A stretch of DNA of 64,000 nt from Fen-1058 sp964398185 (GCA_964398185.1 CAYNML010000016.1:20275-84274); one strand, 5' to 3'; counted from the first letter of the stretch, positions 8,653 through 17,173 are shown. Numbers and translations: made by a program. Notes: generated from the letters alone by a model not told the origin.

Positions 8653-8681
8653 TTGACAAAGCGCCGTTGGCAGGATAGAAT
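8653..8681 (+). promoter_or_regulatory. Strong sigma70-type promoter of the liv operon
   Basis: TTGACA at 8653-8658, a 17-bp spacer, and TAGAAT at 8676-8681. Only one base deviates from consensus. Transcription would start near 8688, about 200 nt before the substrate-binding protein gene. Confidence 0.8.
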
Positions 8682-8687
8682 TTGGCA

Positions 8688-8890
8688 TCCCAACAGCCCC
8701 AACCTCGCACCCCCGGCGAGGTGTATTTTTATCCAAGGGAGGTGGTCGCGGTTCTTGGCACAATGCGTTTGGCAGCGTGGCGAGGAAAAGGGTTGACCCC
8801 CCGTGGCAGGTGACGCCTTGTCACTGACCTCTAGCTTGTTCCCCGGCTATGAGGAAAGTCTATTCAATTCTCTTTAGGAGGAGAAGCATC
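8688..8890 (+). other. Long 5' leader of the liv operon
   Basis: This stretch of about 200 nt without a gene lies between the promoter and livK. A hairpin (CCTCGC at 8703-8708 with GCGAGG at 8716-8721) is followed by TGTATTTTT, which could act as an attenuator. Downstream are further GC-rich pairings and the ribosome-binding site AGGAGG near 8876-8881. I could not match it to a known riboswitch. Confidence 0.4.
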
Positions 8891-10129
8891 ATGAAGAAGA
8901 CGTTGGTTAGCGTGTTGGTGATTGCCGGTGTGTTGTTGGCGGCCTGCGGCCAGAGCGGCGGCGGACAGACATTGAAGATCGTGTCGAGCCTGCCCTTGAC
9001 TGGCGCTTCGTTGACCCAGACGGACACCATCGTGAAGTCGATCCAGCTGAAGCTCAAGCAAATCGGCAACAAGGTCTGCGGCGGCAAGTACAACATCGTG
9101 TACGAGTCGAAGGACGACGCCTCGGCCGCGCTGGGCAAGTGGGACCCGGCGGTTGAGACTGAGAACGCCAACAAGGCCGCGGCGGACAAGTCCGTCATCG
9201 CCTACATCGGCACGTTCAATTCGGGCGCAGCCAAGCTGTCGATTCCGATCCTGAACAAAGCTGATGTCGTGATGGTTTCGCCGGCCAATACTTATGCCGG
9301 TTTGACCAAGCCCGGCAAGGGTGAGGGGGGCGAGCCGGATGTGTACTATCCCAGCGGCAAGCGCAACTACGCGCGCGTTGTGGCCGCCGACGACATTCAG
9401 GGCGCGGTTGCGGCAAACTGGGCCAACAGCTTGGGCGTGAAGTCGGTCTACATTCTGGACGACGGCGAGCTGTACGGCAAGGGCGTGGCCGATGTGTTTA
9501 ACGCCACCGCCAAGCAGCTGGGCATGACCGTGCTCGGCCAGGAAAGCATCGATCCGAAGGCGGCCGACTACAAGGCGCTGATGACCAAGATCTCCACCAG
9601 CAACAACGGCGGCGCGCCGGACATGATCTATGTGGGAATGGTCGTCGATAACAACGCCGCGCAGCTGCTGAAGGACAAAGTCGGCGTGATGGGCGACAAC
9701 ACCACCGTCAAGTTCATGGGGCCGGACGGCATCCAGACGCAAGCCTTCATCGACGGCGCAGGCGCGGATGTGGCCGAGGGCGCGTTCGCGACAGTCGGCG
9801 GCATCCCCAACGATCAACTGCCAGCGGCCGGTCAGCAGTACCTGAAGGACTATGAAAAGGAATACGGCAAGACCAACGAGCCGTATGCGGTGTACGGTTA
9901 CGATGCGATCGGCGCCGTGATTGCCGGTATCGAGAAGGTCTGCGCGGCCGGAGGCGATCCCACCAATCGCGCAGCGGTGCGCGACGCCGTGATGAGCCTG
10001 AAGGACTACAGCGGCGCGCTGGGCACCTGGTCGTTCGACGCCAACGGCGACACCTCGCTGACTGACATGACGGGCTACGTCGTGAAGGGCGGCGCGTACA
10101 CGCCAGCCGGCACGTTCAAGGCACAGTAA
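8891..10129 (+). CDS. livK: Branched-chain amino acid-type ABC transporter substrate-binding lipoprotein
   Basis: A protein of 412 residues. The N terminus is a lipoprotein signal peptide with lipobox LLAAC (Cys19), so the mature protein is tethered outside the membrane. The rest is a type I periplasmic-binding fold of the Leu/Ile/Val-binding family: KIVSSLPLTGASL at the start, AAADKSVIAYIGTFNSGAAK, VVSPANTYAGLT-like loop, ARVVAADDIQGAVAANWA, and PYAVYGYDAIGAVIAGIE near the end. The ATG at 8891 is preceded by AGGAGG, so the longer frame from 8849 is rejected. It is the first gene of a complete importer operon. A large hairpin follows it, which fits higher expression of the binding protein. 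The true substrate may be an amino acid, urea or amide; the sequence alone does not decide. Confidence 0.92.
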   Translation: MKKTLVSVLVIAGVLLAACGQSGGGQTLKIVSSLPLTGASLTQTDTIVKSIQLKLKQIGNKVCGGKYNIVYESKDDASAALGKWDPAVETENANKAAADKSVIAYIGTFNSGAAKLSIPILNKADVVMVSPANTYAGLTKPGKGEGGEPDVYYPSGKRNYARVVAADDIQGAVAANWANSLGVKSVYILDDGELYGKGVADVFNATAKQLGMTVLGQESIDPKAADYKALMTKISTSNNGGAPDMIYVGMVVDNNAAQLLKDKVGVMGDNTTVKFMGPDGIQTQAFIDGAGADVAEGAFATVGGIPNDQLPAAGQQYLKDYEKEYGKTNEPYAVYGYDAIGAVIAGIEKVCAAGGDPTNRAAVRDAVMSLKDYSGALGTWSFDANGDTSLTDMTGYVVKGGAYTPAGTFKAQ

Positions 10130-10141
10130 GATTTCAGTTTC

Positions 10142-10180
10142 AACGGATGATGGGGCAGCTGGGCTGCCCCATCATCCGTT
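10142..10180 (+). promoter_or_regulatory. Large intercistronic hairpin between livK and livH
   Basis: Perfect 17-bp inverted arms (10142-10158 and 10164-10180) surround a 5-nt loop. There is no T-run. Such hairpins after binding-protein genes in other importers protect the upstream mRNA or cause partial termination. Confidence 0.7.
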
Positions 10181-10271
10181 TGGCAATACACCGCCGCGCT
10201 GAGCGGTTGGCCCAAGGTAGCATCCCTGCCTCGCGACGCTGTTCAACCTTGTGAACGAAGGGAAGCCGTCG

Positions 10272-11393
10272 ATGAAGAAGAGAGACTGGAAGAAAACCGG
10301 CTGGCGCTTGCTGCAAGCGGTCGGCCTGATTTATCTGTTCCTGCTGATCAGCCCCGTGGCCGGCCTCGACATCCCGCGCATCGTCAACACCATCACCACC
10401 CAGCCGGAGCTCGTGTTGCGCTATTTATGGATTGGCATTGCCAATGGCGGCATCTTCGCCATTGTGGCGCTGGGCTACACGATGGTGTACGGCATTATTC
10501 AATTGATCAACTTTGCGCACGGCGACGTGTACATGATGAGTACCTTCATGGCCCTTACCGTGATCGCCGCGCTGGGCGCCACCAACAAGAGCGATCCGGG
10601 AACGATTGTAATTACCCTGCTGATCACCATCGTCGTCACGGTACTCTTTGGCGGCACGCTCAACGCCGCGATCGAGCGGGTGGCGTACCGGCGGCTGCGC
10701 AATGCGCCGCGCCTGGCCCCGTTGATTTCGGCCATCGGTGTGTCGCTCATTTTGCAGAACCTGGGCCAGGTCTGGGCCGGTCAGGGGTACATTGAATTCC
10801 TCAAGCCCTACTTCGGCACCAGTGGCGGCGCCGCGCAGAAAGCCTTCCCCGACCTGATGGGCAGCGTGGATCTCATCGAGTGGGTCACCAGGGCGCTGGG
10901 CATGCAGCCCATTCCCTTAAAGATTTTCACCAAGGAAGTATTTGTCGTAGTGGCCGCCATCGCCCTGATGGTGGCGCTGCGCCTGTTCGTGCAGCGCACC
11001 CGGCTGGGCAAGGCCATGCGCGCCACGGCTGAAAATCGCGACGCGGCCAAGATCATGGGCATCAACATCGATCGCATCATCGCCATCACCTTCTTCATCG
11101 GCGGCGCGCTGGCCGGCGTGGCCGCCCTGCTCAACGGGTTGTACGTCAACACCGCGTGGTGGCTGATGGGTTTTCAAGCCGGTCTGCGCTCGTTCACGGC
11201 GGCGGTGCTGGGCGGCATCGGCAACATTACCGGCGCGATGTTGGGCGGGTTCATCATCGGCATCCTGACGTCATTGAGCGACGGCTTGCTCGACCCGGCC
11301 TGGACACGGGCCTGGGTCTTTGCCGTGCTGGTGCTGGTGCTGATCTTCCGTCCGAACGGCCTGCTCGGTTCCAACGTGAGCCAGAAAGCCTAG
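10272..11393 (+). CDS. livH: Branched-chain amino acid-type ABC transporter permease
   Basis: A protein of 373 residues with about eight to nine hydrophobic helices. It has the LivH signature YTMVYGIIQLINFAHGDVYM near residue 70 and the cytoplasmic coupling region KAMRATAENRDAAKIMGIN, which contacts the ATPases. An N-terminal extension of about 40 residues includes one extra hydrophobic helix (LLQAVGLIYLFLLI). The ATG at 10272 follows GAAGGG at a suitable distance; the GTG at 10251 would place the start inside that site. It lies 10 bp before livM and forms the inner-membrane channel with it. It is slightly longer than the usual 290-310 residues. Confidence 0.93.
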   Translation: MKKRDWKKTGWRLLQAVGLIYLFLLISPVAGLDIPRIVNTITTQPELVLRYLWIGIANGGIFAIVALGYTMVYGIIQLINFAHGDVYMMSTFMALTVIAALGATNKSDPGTIVITLLITIVVTVLFGGTLNAAIERVAYRRLRNAPRLAPLISAIGVSLILQNLGQVWAGQGYIEFLKPYFGTSGGAAQKAFPDLMGSVDLIEWVTRALGMQPIPLKIFTKEVFVVVAAIALMVALRLFVQRTRLGKAMRATAENRDAAKIMGINIDRIIAITFFIGGALAGVAALLNGLYVNTAWWLMGFQAGLRSFTAAVLGGIGNITGAMLGGFIIGILTSLSDGLLDPAWTRAWVFAVLVLVLIFRPNGLLGSNVSQKA

Positions 11394-11403
11394 AGGTGCT
11401 GAC

Positions 11404-13200
11404 ATGAACAAATATACTAAACGCGGCATTCTGTTCGGTCTCGCCGGTGGCTTCATCGCGCTGCTGTTTGGCGGCTGGGCTTCGACGGTCGTGGGGGTGC
11501 TGGGCAGCATCCTGATCGGATTCATCTTCAGCACGGAAAAAGTCGCCAAAGGCGTGACGCCCCCGTCGCTCAAAACAATCGGCCGCGGGGCGTTAATCTT
11601 CACCGGTATCACGGCGGCCGCCGGGCTGCTGTTTGACTTTGTCATATCCAACGCGGCGATCGTGACCTCGCACCCGCCCGAGGTGGCCCTTCCCGCAGCC
11701 ATTTTCACCGTGCTGCTGGGCACCGGCGCAGCCATGCTCATGGCTTACATTCAATATTTGCCCGACAAGAAGCGATCGCGCCGCCTGACCTGGCTATTTC
11801 TGATCGGGTTGTTGCTGCTCTTCCCCTTCATCGATCAACTGACGGAGCTGGGCTGGGCGGCCTCGCTGGTCTTTGCCGGCATTTACGTGCTGCTGGCGCT
11901 GGGGCTGGACGTAGTGGTCGGTTACGCCGGCCTGCTCAACCTGGGCTACGCCGCCTTTTTCGGTTTTGGCGCGTACATCACGGCTCTGCTGTCTTCGCCG
12001 CAGTTGGGCCTGCACGTGAACTTCTGGCTCCTGATCTGGATCGCGGCTGGCTTTGCGGCGCTAACGGGCATCCTGCTGGGCGCGCCCACGCTGGGCCTCC
12101 GCGGCGACTACATCGCCATCATCACGCTGGGCTTCGGCGAGATCGTGCCCGTCGCTTTCCAACAGCTGATCAAGATTACGATTCAAGAGCCGATCACGTG
12201 CCTGATCCTGCCGGCCATCCAATCGATCGGCGGCGGCACGCCCACGGTGCAGTGCCTCACACTGCTGAGCGAATTCAACCTGACCAATGGCGTTAAGGGC
12301 ATCAACCCGGTCGATCGCCCGGTGCTGCCCATCATCAGCCCCACCGACGATGGCCTGGGCTTGATCCTCAAGATCACCGTGATGCTGGCGCTAATCGTGC
12401 TGACCGCTTTCTTTTTCCGCCGCACGCAGGTCAAGGGTCAGCTGACCGTGGGGAAGGGTCTGATGTACGCCGGCCTCATCACGCTGATCCTGATCCTCTT
12501 CGTGCCGGCGCCTGCCGGGTTGAATGAGATTCCCGTCGTCAAGCCGCTACTGAACACCATCCAGCCGGGCGCGTTTGCTTCGGACAACTTGCTGCCGTGG
12601 TACTTCCTGCTGCTCGCGATGATCGCCTTCGTGATCTTCATCAAGCTGCGCCTGAAGGGGTCGCGGTTGGGCCGCGCCTGGACGGCGATTCGTGAAGACG
12701 AACTGGCGGCCAATCAGATGGGCGTGAACCTGGTGCACACCAAGCTCACGGCCTTCGCGGTGGGCGCGGCCATTGCCGGTCTGGCGGGGGCGTTCTTCTC
12801 GGCGTATGTCGCCGCCGTGTTCCCGGACGGCTTCGGCTTCGGCACGTCGATCATCATCCTGGCCGCCATCGTGTTGGGCGGTCTGGGCAGCATCCCCGGC
12901 AACATCCTGGGCGCGCTGATCATCTTCCTGGCCGACTTGCTGTTCCTGAAGCAGTTACAGAACGTGCTGAACGGCCTGTCGAATCACGTGCTGATGCCGG
13001 CCATCGCCGATCAGACCGTGCGCGGTTTCATCATCGCCAACTTCGATCCGGTGAAGTACCGCTTCCTGCTGTTGGGCCTGGTGCTGGTGCTGGTGATGGC
13101 CTTCCGGCCGGAGGGCTTGCTGCCCACCCGCGAGCAGCGATTGCAGTTCCACGAGGCCGAGCCGGAAGAAGAACCGACTGAAACACCGGCGGCGGCTTAA
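11404..13200 (+). CDS. livM: Branched-chain amino acid-type ABC transporter permease, enlarged LivM
   Basis: A protein of 598 residues, well above the 300-430 usual for LivM. Recognisable LivM core: LALGLDVVVGYAGLLNLGYAAFF-like pattern, a second conserved region GLRGDYIAIITLGFGEI, the coupling loop GRAWTAIREDELAANQMGVN and the C-terminal GGLGSIPGNILGALII. The additional length comes from about 140 N-terminal residues with four extra hydrophobic helices and from an insertion with two more helices between the conserved halves (around residues 280-405). The C terminus is an acidic tail. It overlaps no neighbour, and the ATPase genes follow at 13212. The enlarged form may be lineage-specific. Confidence 0.9.
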   Translation: MNKYTKRGILFGLAGGFIALLFGGWASTVVGVLGSILIGFIFSTEKVAKGVTPPSLKTIGRGALIFTGITAAAGLLFDFVISNAAIVTSHPPEVALPAAIFTVLLGTGAAMLMAYIQYLPDKKRSRRLTWLFLIGLLLLFPFIDQLTELGWAASLVFAGIYVLLALGLDVVVGYAGLLNLGYAAFFGFGAYITALLSSPQLGLHVNFWLLIWIAAGFAALTGILLGAPTLGLRGDYIAIITLGFGEIVPVAFQQLIKITIQEPITCLILPAIQSIGGGTPTVQCLTLLSEFNLTNGVKGINPVDRPVLPIISPTDDGLGLILKITVMLALIVLTAFFFRRTQVKGQLTVGKGLMYAGLITLILILFVPAPAGLNEIPVVKPLLNTIQPGAFASDNLLPWYFLLLAMIAFVIFIKLRLKGSRLGRAWTAIREDELAANQMGVNLVHTKLTAFAVGAAIAGLAGAFFSAYVAAVFPDGFGFGTSIIILAAIVLGGLGSIPGNILGALIIFLADLLFLKQLQNVLNGLSNHVLMPAIADQTVRGFIIANFDPVKYRFLLLGLVLVLVMAFRPEGLLPTREQRLQFHEAEPEEEPTETPAAA

Positions 13201-13211
13201 GGAGAATGGCC

Positions 13212-13988
13212 ATGACTGCTCTACTGGAAGCCACAGGCGTCACCAAAATGTTCGGCGGTCTGATTGCCGTCAATAAAGTCGACTTCGTGATTGAGCCGGG
13301 CATGATCGCCGGGTTGATCGGCCCCAACGGCGCGGGCAAGACCACGTTCTTCAACATGATCACCGGCGTCTATCCCGTCACCAGCGGCGCCCTCAGTTTC
13401 AACGGCACCCCCATCGGCACGATGGAGCCGCACGAAATTACCAAGCTGGGCATCGCGCGCACGTTCCAAAACATCCGCCTCTTCCCGGCCATGACGGTGC
13501 TGGAAAATGTCATGGTCGGCATGCACACGCGCATGAACGCGGGCTGGCTGCCCATCGTCATACGCACCACCCGCATGAGCCAGGAAGAAGATCATGCGGT
13601 GGGCAAAGCGCTGGATATGCTGGACTATGTGGGGCTGGGGCGCGATCGGGCGGAGATGGTGTCGCGCAGCTTGCCGTACGGCGATCAGCGCCGCCTCGAA
13701 ATCGCGCGCGCGCTGGCCAGCCAGCCCAAGCTGCTGCTGCTCGACGAGCCGACGGCCGGCATGAATCAAAGCGAGACCGCCGATCTGACGGAGTTCGTGC
13801 GCTTCATCCGCAAAGATCTGAACCTCACCGTGCTGCTGATCGAACACCACATGCGCGTGGTGATGGGCATTTCCGATCGGGTGTCCGTGCTCGATCACGG
13901 CGAGAAAATCGCCGAGGGCACGCCGGTGGAAATCCAGAACAACCAGCAGGTCATCGAGGCTTATCTCGGCAGCGGCAAGGGTCACTAA
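13212..13988 (+). CDS. livG: Branched-chain amino acid-type ABC transporter ATP-binding protein
   Basis: A protein of 258 residues, the usual LivG length. It has Walker A GPNGAGKTTFFN near residue 37, the Q-loop region ARTFQNIRLFPAMTVLENV, a signature segment LPYGDQRRLEIARAL (a variant of LSYGQQR) and Walker B LLLLDEPTAGMN. The H-loop is LLIEHHM. LivG proteins have the longer helical insert between the Q-loop and signature that is seen here. ATG 13212 is preferred to 13206 because TAAGGAG at 13198-13204 gives a normal spacing only to the later codon. The 3' end of the gene is repeated after the N run, which reflects an assembly overlap and not a duplication. Confidence 0.94.
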   Translation: MTALLEATGVTKMFGGLIAVNKVDFVIEPGMIAGLIGPNGAGKTTFFNMITGVYPVTSGALSFNGTPIGTMEPHEITKLGIARTFQNIRLFPAMTVLENVMVGMHTRMNAGWLPIVIRTTRMSQEEDHAVGKALDMLDYVGLGRDRAEMVSRSLPYGDQRRLEIARALASQPKLLLLDEPTAGMNQSETADLTEFVRFIRKDLNLTVLLIEHHMRVVMGISDRVSVLDHGEKIAEGTPVEIQNNQQVIEAYLGSGKGH

Positions 13989-14173
13989 GATCAATGAACA
14001 ATGAACAATGAACAATGANNNNNNNNNNNNNNNNNNNNNNNNNNNNNNNNNNNNNNNNNNNNNNNNNNNNNNNNNNNNNNNNNNNNNNNNNNNNNNNNNN
14101 NNNNNNNNNNNNNNNNNNTCTCGGCAGCGGCAAGGGTCACTAAGATCAATGAACAATGAACAATGAACAATGA
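13964..14173. other. Scaffold gap of 100 N flanked by an identical 55-bp sequence
   Basis: Bases 13964-14018 and 14119-14173 are the same 55-bp sequence: the last codons of livG plus the heptamer array CAATGAACAATGAA. The intervening 14019-14118 is exactly 100 N. This pattern is typical of two contigs that share one k-mer (k about 55) and were joined by a fixed-size gap. The real distance between livG and livF is probably short. Confidence 0.9.
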
Positions 14174-14195
14174 TCAATGGACAATGAACAATTGC
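14145..14195. repeat. Heptanucleotide repeat array
   Basis: Consecutive 7-bp units of the type CAATGAA, with degenerate units TCAATGG and CAATGAA, between livG and livF. A copy of the same array lies before the N run. The repeat explains why the assembler broke here. Confidence 0.85.
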
Positions 14196-14226
14196 CGATT
14201 GGTCAGCGAGAAGTGGGGACACCACC

Positions 14227-14934
14227 ATGCTTGAGCTCAAAGACGTGCACAGTTACTACGGCAACATTCACGCGTTGAAGGGCATTTCCTTCACGGTGGA
14301 AGACGGCGAGATTGTCACGCTGATCGGCGCGAACGGCGCGGGCAAGAGCACCACCATGCGCACCATTCAAGGCCTGCTGCGGCCGCGCCACGGCACGGTG
14401 CTGCTCAACGGCATCGCGCTGGAAAAACTGCCCACCGACAAGATCGTGGAGCAAGGCGTGTCGCAAGCGCCGGAAGGCCGCCAGATTTTTCCGCGCATGA
14501 GCGTGCTGGAGAATTTGCAGATGGGCGCGTATCAGCGCAAGGACAAGGACGGCATCCAGAAGGACCTGGAGCGCGTGTTCGAATTGTTCCCGCGCCTGAG
14601 GGAGCGCATCAAGCAGGCGGGCGGCACGCTGTCCGGCGGCGAGCAGCAAATGCTGGCCATTGGCCGCGCCATGATGGCCCGCCCCAAAGTGCTAATGCTG
14701 GACGAACCGTCGATGGGCCTGGCGCCGATCCTCGTCGAGCAGATCTTCGACATCATCACGGAGATCAACGCGCAGGGCACGACGATCCTGCTCGTCGAGC
14801 AAAACGCCATGATGGCGCTGTCGGTCGCCCGCCGCGGGTACGTGCTGGAAACGGGGCACATCGTCATGGAGGGCAGCGCCGACGAGTTGATGAACAACAA
14901 GCAGGTGCAGGACACCTACCTCGGCGTGCAGTAG
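14227..14934 (+). CDS. livF: Branched-chain amino acid-type ABC transporter ATP-binding protein
   Basis: A protein of 235 residues, matching LivF. It starts with LELKDVHSYYGNIHALKGIS and has Walker A GANGAGKSTTMR, the Q-loop segment SQAPEGRQIFPRMSVLENL, signature LSGGEQQMLAIGRAMM and Walker B VLMLDEPSMGLAP, then LLVEQNA with the H-loop replaced by Gln as in most LivF proteins. It works with LivG to drive the importer. It is the last gene of the operon and is followed 13 bp later by a strong terminator. The sequence before its ATG is a heptamer repeat array, so the ribosome-binding site is weak (GTGGGGAC). Confidence 0.94.
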   Translation: MLELKDVHSYYGNIHALKGISFTVEDGEIVTLIGANGAGKSTTMRTIQGLLRPRHGTVLLNGIALEKLPTDKIVEQGVSQAPEGRQIFPRMSVLENLQMGAYQRKDKDGIQKDLERVFELFPRLRERIKQAGGTLSGGEQQMLAIGRAMMARPKVLMLDEPSMGLAPILVEQIFDIITEINAQGTTILLVEQNAMMALSVARRGYVLETGHIVMEGSADELMNNKQVQDTYLGVQ

Positions 14935-14947
14935 GCGAACCGTTGCC

Positions 14948-14984
14948 AACCTCCCGAAGACTCAAGACCTTCGGGAGGTTTTTT
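14948..14984 (+). terminator. Rho-independent terminator of the liv operon
   Basis: Stem AACCTCCCGAA (14948-14958) with TTCGGGAGGTT (14970-14980), then TTTTTT. Confidence 0.92.
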
Positions 14985-15033
14985 GTTGTACAATTGCCGG
15001 GATTGACCCCTATCCCATCCAAGGATTGTGATC

Positions 15034-16566
15034 ATGGCGAAGATTGTCGAATGCGTTCCCAACTTCAGCGAAGCCCGGCGGCCTGAGGTCGTCGCCCAAA
15101 TCCGATCGGCTATCGCGGCGATCGAGGGCGTCACCTTTCTCGATCAGCACTCGGACGTCGATCACAACCGCACGGTGCTGACCTTCGTCGGCGAGCCGGA
15201 AGCCGTCGAGCAGGCCGCCTTCGACGCGATTAAAACCGCCGCGCAGTTGATCGATCTAAATCATCACACCGGCGAGCACCCGCGCATCGGCGCGACGGAT
15301 GTGGCGCCGTTTGTGCCGATCAGCGGCGTGACGTTGGAGGAATGCGTCGCCATGGCCAAGCGCGTGGGTGAGCGCGTGGGCAAAGAATTGAACATCCCCG
15401 TCTATCTCTACGAAGCAGCGGCAGCGCGACCTGACCGCGAGAACCTGGAGAACATCCGGCGCGGGCAATATGAAGGACTCAAAGCCGAGATCGAATTGAA
15501 TCCCGATCGGGCACCCGATTACGGCCCGGCGAAACTCGGCCCCGCCGGTGCGACGGTCATCGGCGCCCGATCGTTCCTCATCGCTTTCAACGTCTATCTC
15601 AACACGAACGATGTCGAAGTGGCGAAGAAAATCGCCAAAGCCGTGCGCCATTCCAGCGGCGGGCTGCGTTACGTGAAAGCGGCGGGCTTCCTCGTCGAGG
15701 GACAGGCGCAGGTCTCGATGAACCTCACCAACTATCGCAAGACGCCCCTCGCGCGCGTGGTCGAAACCATCCGCCGTGAAGCCGCGCGCTATGGCTGCGC
15801 CATCACCAAGAGCGAACTCGTCGGTCTGACGCCGCAGGACGCGTTGATCGATGCGGCGCAGTGGTACTTGCAGCTCGACATGTTCGAGAGCCATCAGATT
15901 CTGGAAAACAAACTGCGCGAGGCGTTGTCCGGCCAACCCAAGTCGATCATTCCCAACGCCTTCCTCGAAGCGACGGCGGCCGGATCGGCCACGCCCGGCG
16001 GCGGCGCGGTGGCCGCGTTGGCGGGCGCCTTATCCGCGGCGCTGGCCGGTATGGTCGCGCGTTTATCGATCGGGAAGAAGAAGTACGCCAGCGTCGAAGC
16101 GCAGATGAAGGACATCGCCGCGCGCGCCGACGCCTTGCGCGACAAGCTGACGGCCTCCATCGACGAGGATTCGGCGGCCTTCACCGAGGTGATGAGCGCT
16201 TTCAAGCTACCGAAGGAAACGCCCGTCGAGATTGCGGCGCGCAACGAGCAAATCCAAACCGCCACGCAGCACGCGACCATTGTGCCGCTGCACACGGCGC
16301 GGCTGTGCCTGGAGGCGCTGGGCTTGATTCACTTCGTGGCGGCGAACGGCAACCTCAACGCCATGAGCGATGCGGCCTCGGCGGCCTTCATGGCCCGCGC
16401 GGCGATCGATGCTGCCGGGATGAACGTGCGCATCAACGCCGCCACACTGGAAGACAAAGCGCAGGCGCAGCGCTACGTGGAAGAATGGAAGAACATCCAG
16501 GCGCAGACCATGCTGCGCGTCGATCAGGTGCTGGTGGAAGTGGAGAAGCGCGCGCAGCTGGCGTAG
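15034..16566 (+). CDS. ftcD: Glutamate formimidoyltransferase / formimidoyltetrahydrofolate cyclodeaminase
   Basis: A bifunctional protein of 510 residues. The first 300 residues are a formiminotransferase: ECVPNFSEARRPEVV, a DVDHNRTVLTFVGEP segment, and HPRIGATDVAPFVPI. The last 200 residues are a cyclodeaminase, beginning SATPGGGAVAALAGALSAAL and rich in helices. The enzyme moves a formimino group from formiminoglutamate to tetrahydrofolate and then releases ammonia to give methenyl-tetrahydrofolate, the last step of histidine degradation. The fused form is the animal-type arrangement and is also common in Chloroflexota and Firmicutes. AAGGA at 15020-15024 favours the ATG at 15034 over the GTG at 15028. 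No other hut gene lies nearby. Confidence 0.93.
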   Translation: MAKIVECVPNFSEARRPEVVAQIRSAIAAIEGVTFLDQHSDVDHNRTVLTFVGEPEAVEQAAFDAIKTAAQLIDLNHHTGEHPRIGATDVAPFVPISGVTLEECVAMAKRVGERVGKELNIPVYLYEAAAARPDRENLENIRRGQYEGLKAEIELNPDRAPDYGPAKLGPAGATVIGARSFLIAFNVYLNTNDVEVAKKIAKAVRHSSGGLRYVKAAGFLVEGQAQVSMNLTNYRKTPLARVVETIRREAARYGCAITKSELVGLTPQDALIDAAQWYLQLDMFESHQILENKLREALSGQPKSIIPNAFLEATAAGSATPGGGAVAALAGALSAALAGMVARLSIGKKKYASVEAQMKDIAARADALRDKLTASIDEDSAAFTEVMSAFKLPKETPVEIAARNEQIQTATQHATIVPLHTARLCLEALGLIHFVAANGNLNAMSDAASAAFMARAAIDAAGMNVRINAATLEDKAQAQRYVEEWKNIQAQTMLRVDQVLVEVEKRAQLA

Positions 16567-16583
16567 CTAAGCGAGTACTTCAT

Positions 16584-17090
16584 ATGGCAACAAATTTTCT
16601 TGAACAACTCATTGCGGAATGGTACGAATACAACGATTATTTTGTGCGTCGCAACGTTCTAGTTGGCAAGCGAGCAGAGGGTGGGCACGAAAGCGAACTT
16701 GATATTGTTGCATTCAACCCTTCCAGGCAACATCTCGTCCATGTCGAACCATCAATGGATGCCAATAGTTGGGCTGTGCGCGAAACACGATATAAGAAGA
16801 AGTTTGAGGCAGGTCGAAAGTACATACCAAAGTTGTTCACTCACTTGCCCTTGCCGAGCAATATAGAGCAGATAGCCGTGTTGGTCTTTGCCAGTAAAAC
16901 TAATCACGATAACCTTGGTGGCGGGAAAGTGGTTCTGATAGATGATTTGCTGGAAGACATATTTCTCGATCTCAAAAACAAGCATTTGGCGAGTAGTGCA
17001 ATTCCAGAACACTTGACGATTTTGCGCAGTTTTCAGTTTGTGGCAGAGTACAAGCAGACGGTTTTCAAAGCATTGGGCCAATCAGGCTAG
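16584..17090 (+). CDS. Restriction-endonuclease-like-fold hypothetical protein
   Basis: A protein of 168 residues of unknown function. Residues 22-57 read as the start of a PD-(D/E)xK nuclease core: a hydrophobic strand, a glycine turn (GKRAEGGHE), then SELDIVAFNP with Asp40, and LVHVEPS with Glu55. The lysine expected two residues after the Glu is a Ser (57), so the site may be altered or inactive. The body is amphipathic with few cysteines. Its base composition is clearly lower in GC and its codons (TTT, TTG, GAA, AAT) differ from those of its neighbours, and the GATCG motif frequent around it is absent, which suggests recent acquisition. It begins 17 bp after ftcD with no clear ribosome-binding site. 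The family call is tentative. Confidence 0.6.
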   Translation: MATNFLEQLIAEWYEYNDYFVRRNVLVGKRAEGGHESELDIVAFNPSRQHLVHVEPSMDANSWAVRETRYKKKFEAGRKYIPKLFTHLPLPSNIEQIAVLVFASKTNHDNLGGGKVVLIDDLLEDIFLDLKNKHLASSAIPEHLTILRSFQFVAEYKQTVFKALGQSG

Positions 17091-17142
17091 CGACCGAGTA
17101 AACCTGCCGCTCTTTTGCAGCGTACTGTGTCGGTAGACCGAT

Positions 17143-17173
17143 GGATTCCCGCCATAAGCGCGCGGGAATGACG
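17143..17173. repeat. Dispersed palindromic repeat, copy 1
   Basis: GATTCCCGCC near 17144 pairs with GGCGGGAATC-type sequence through a near-palindrome ending CGCGGGAATGACG. The reverse complement matches 39048-39080 at all but two of about 30 positions. Confidence 0.75.

Noticed and set aside
8688..8890. A glycine or other known riboswitch in the livK leader
   Set aside because: The conserved cores of known classes were not visible; only a hairpin with T-rich sequence is certain.
13964..14173. A tandem duplication of the end of livG
   Set aside because: The two copies are exactly 55 bp and separated by 100 N, which fits an assembly overlap better than a biological duplication.
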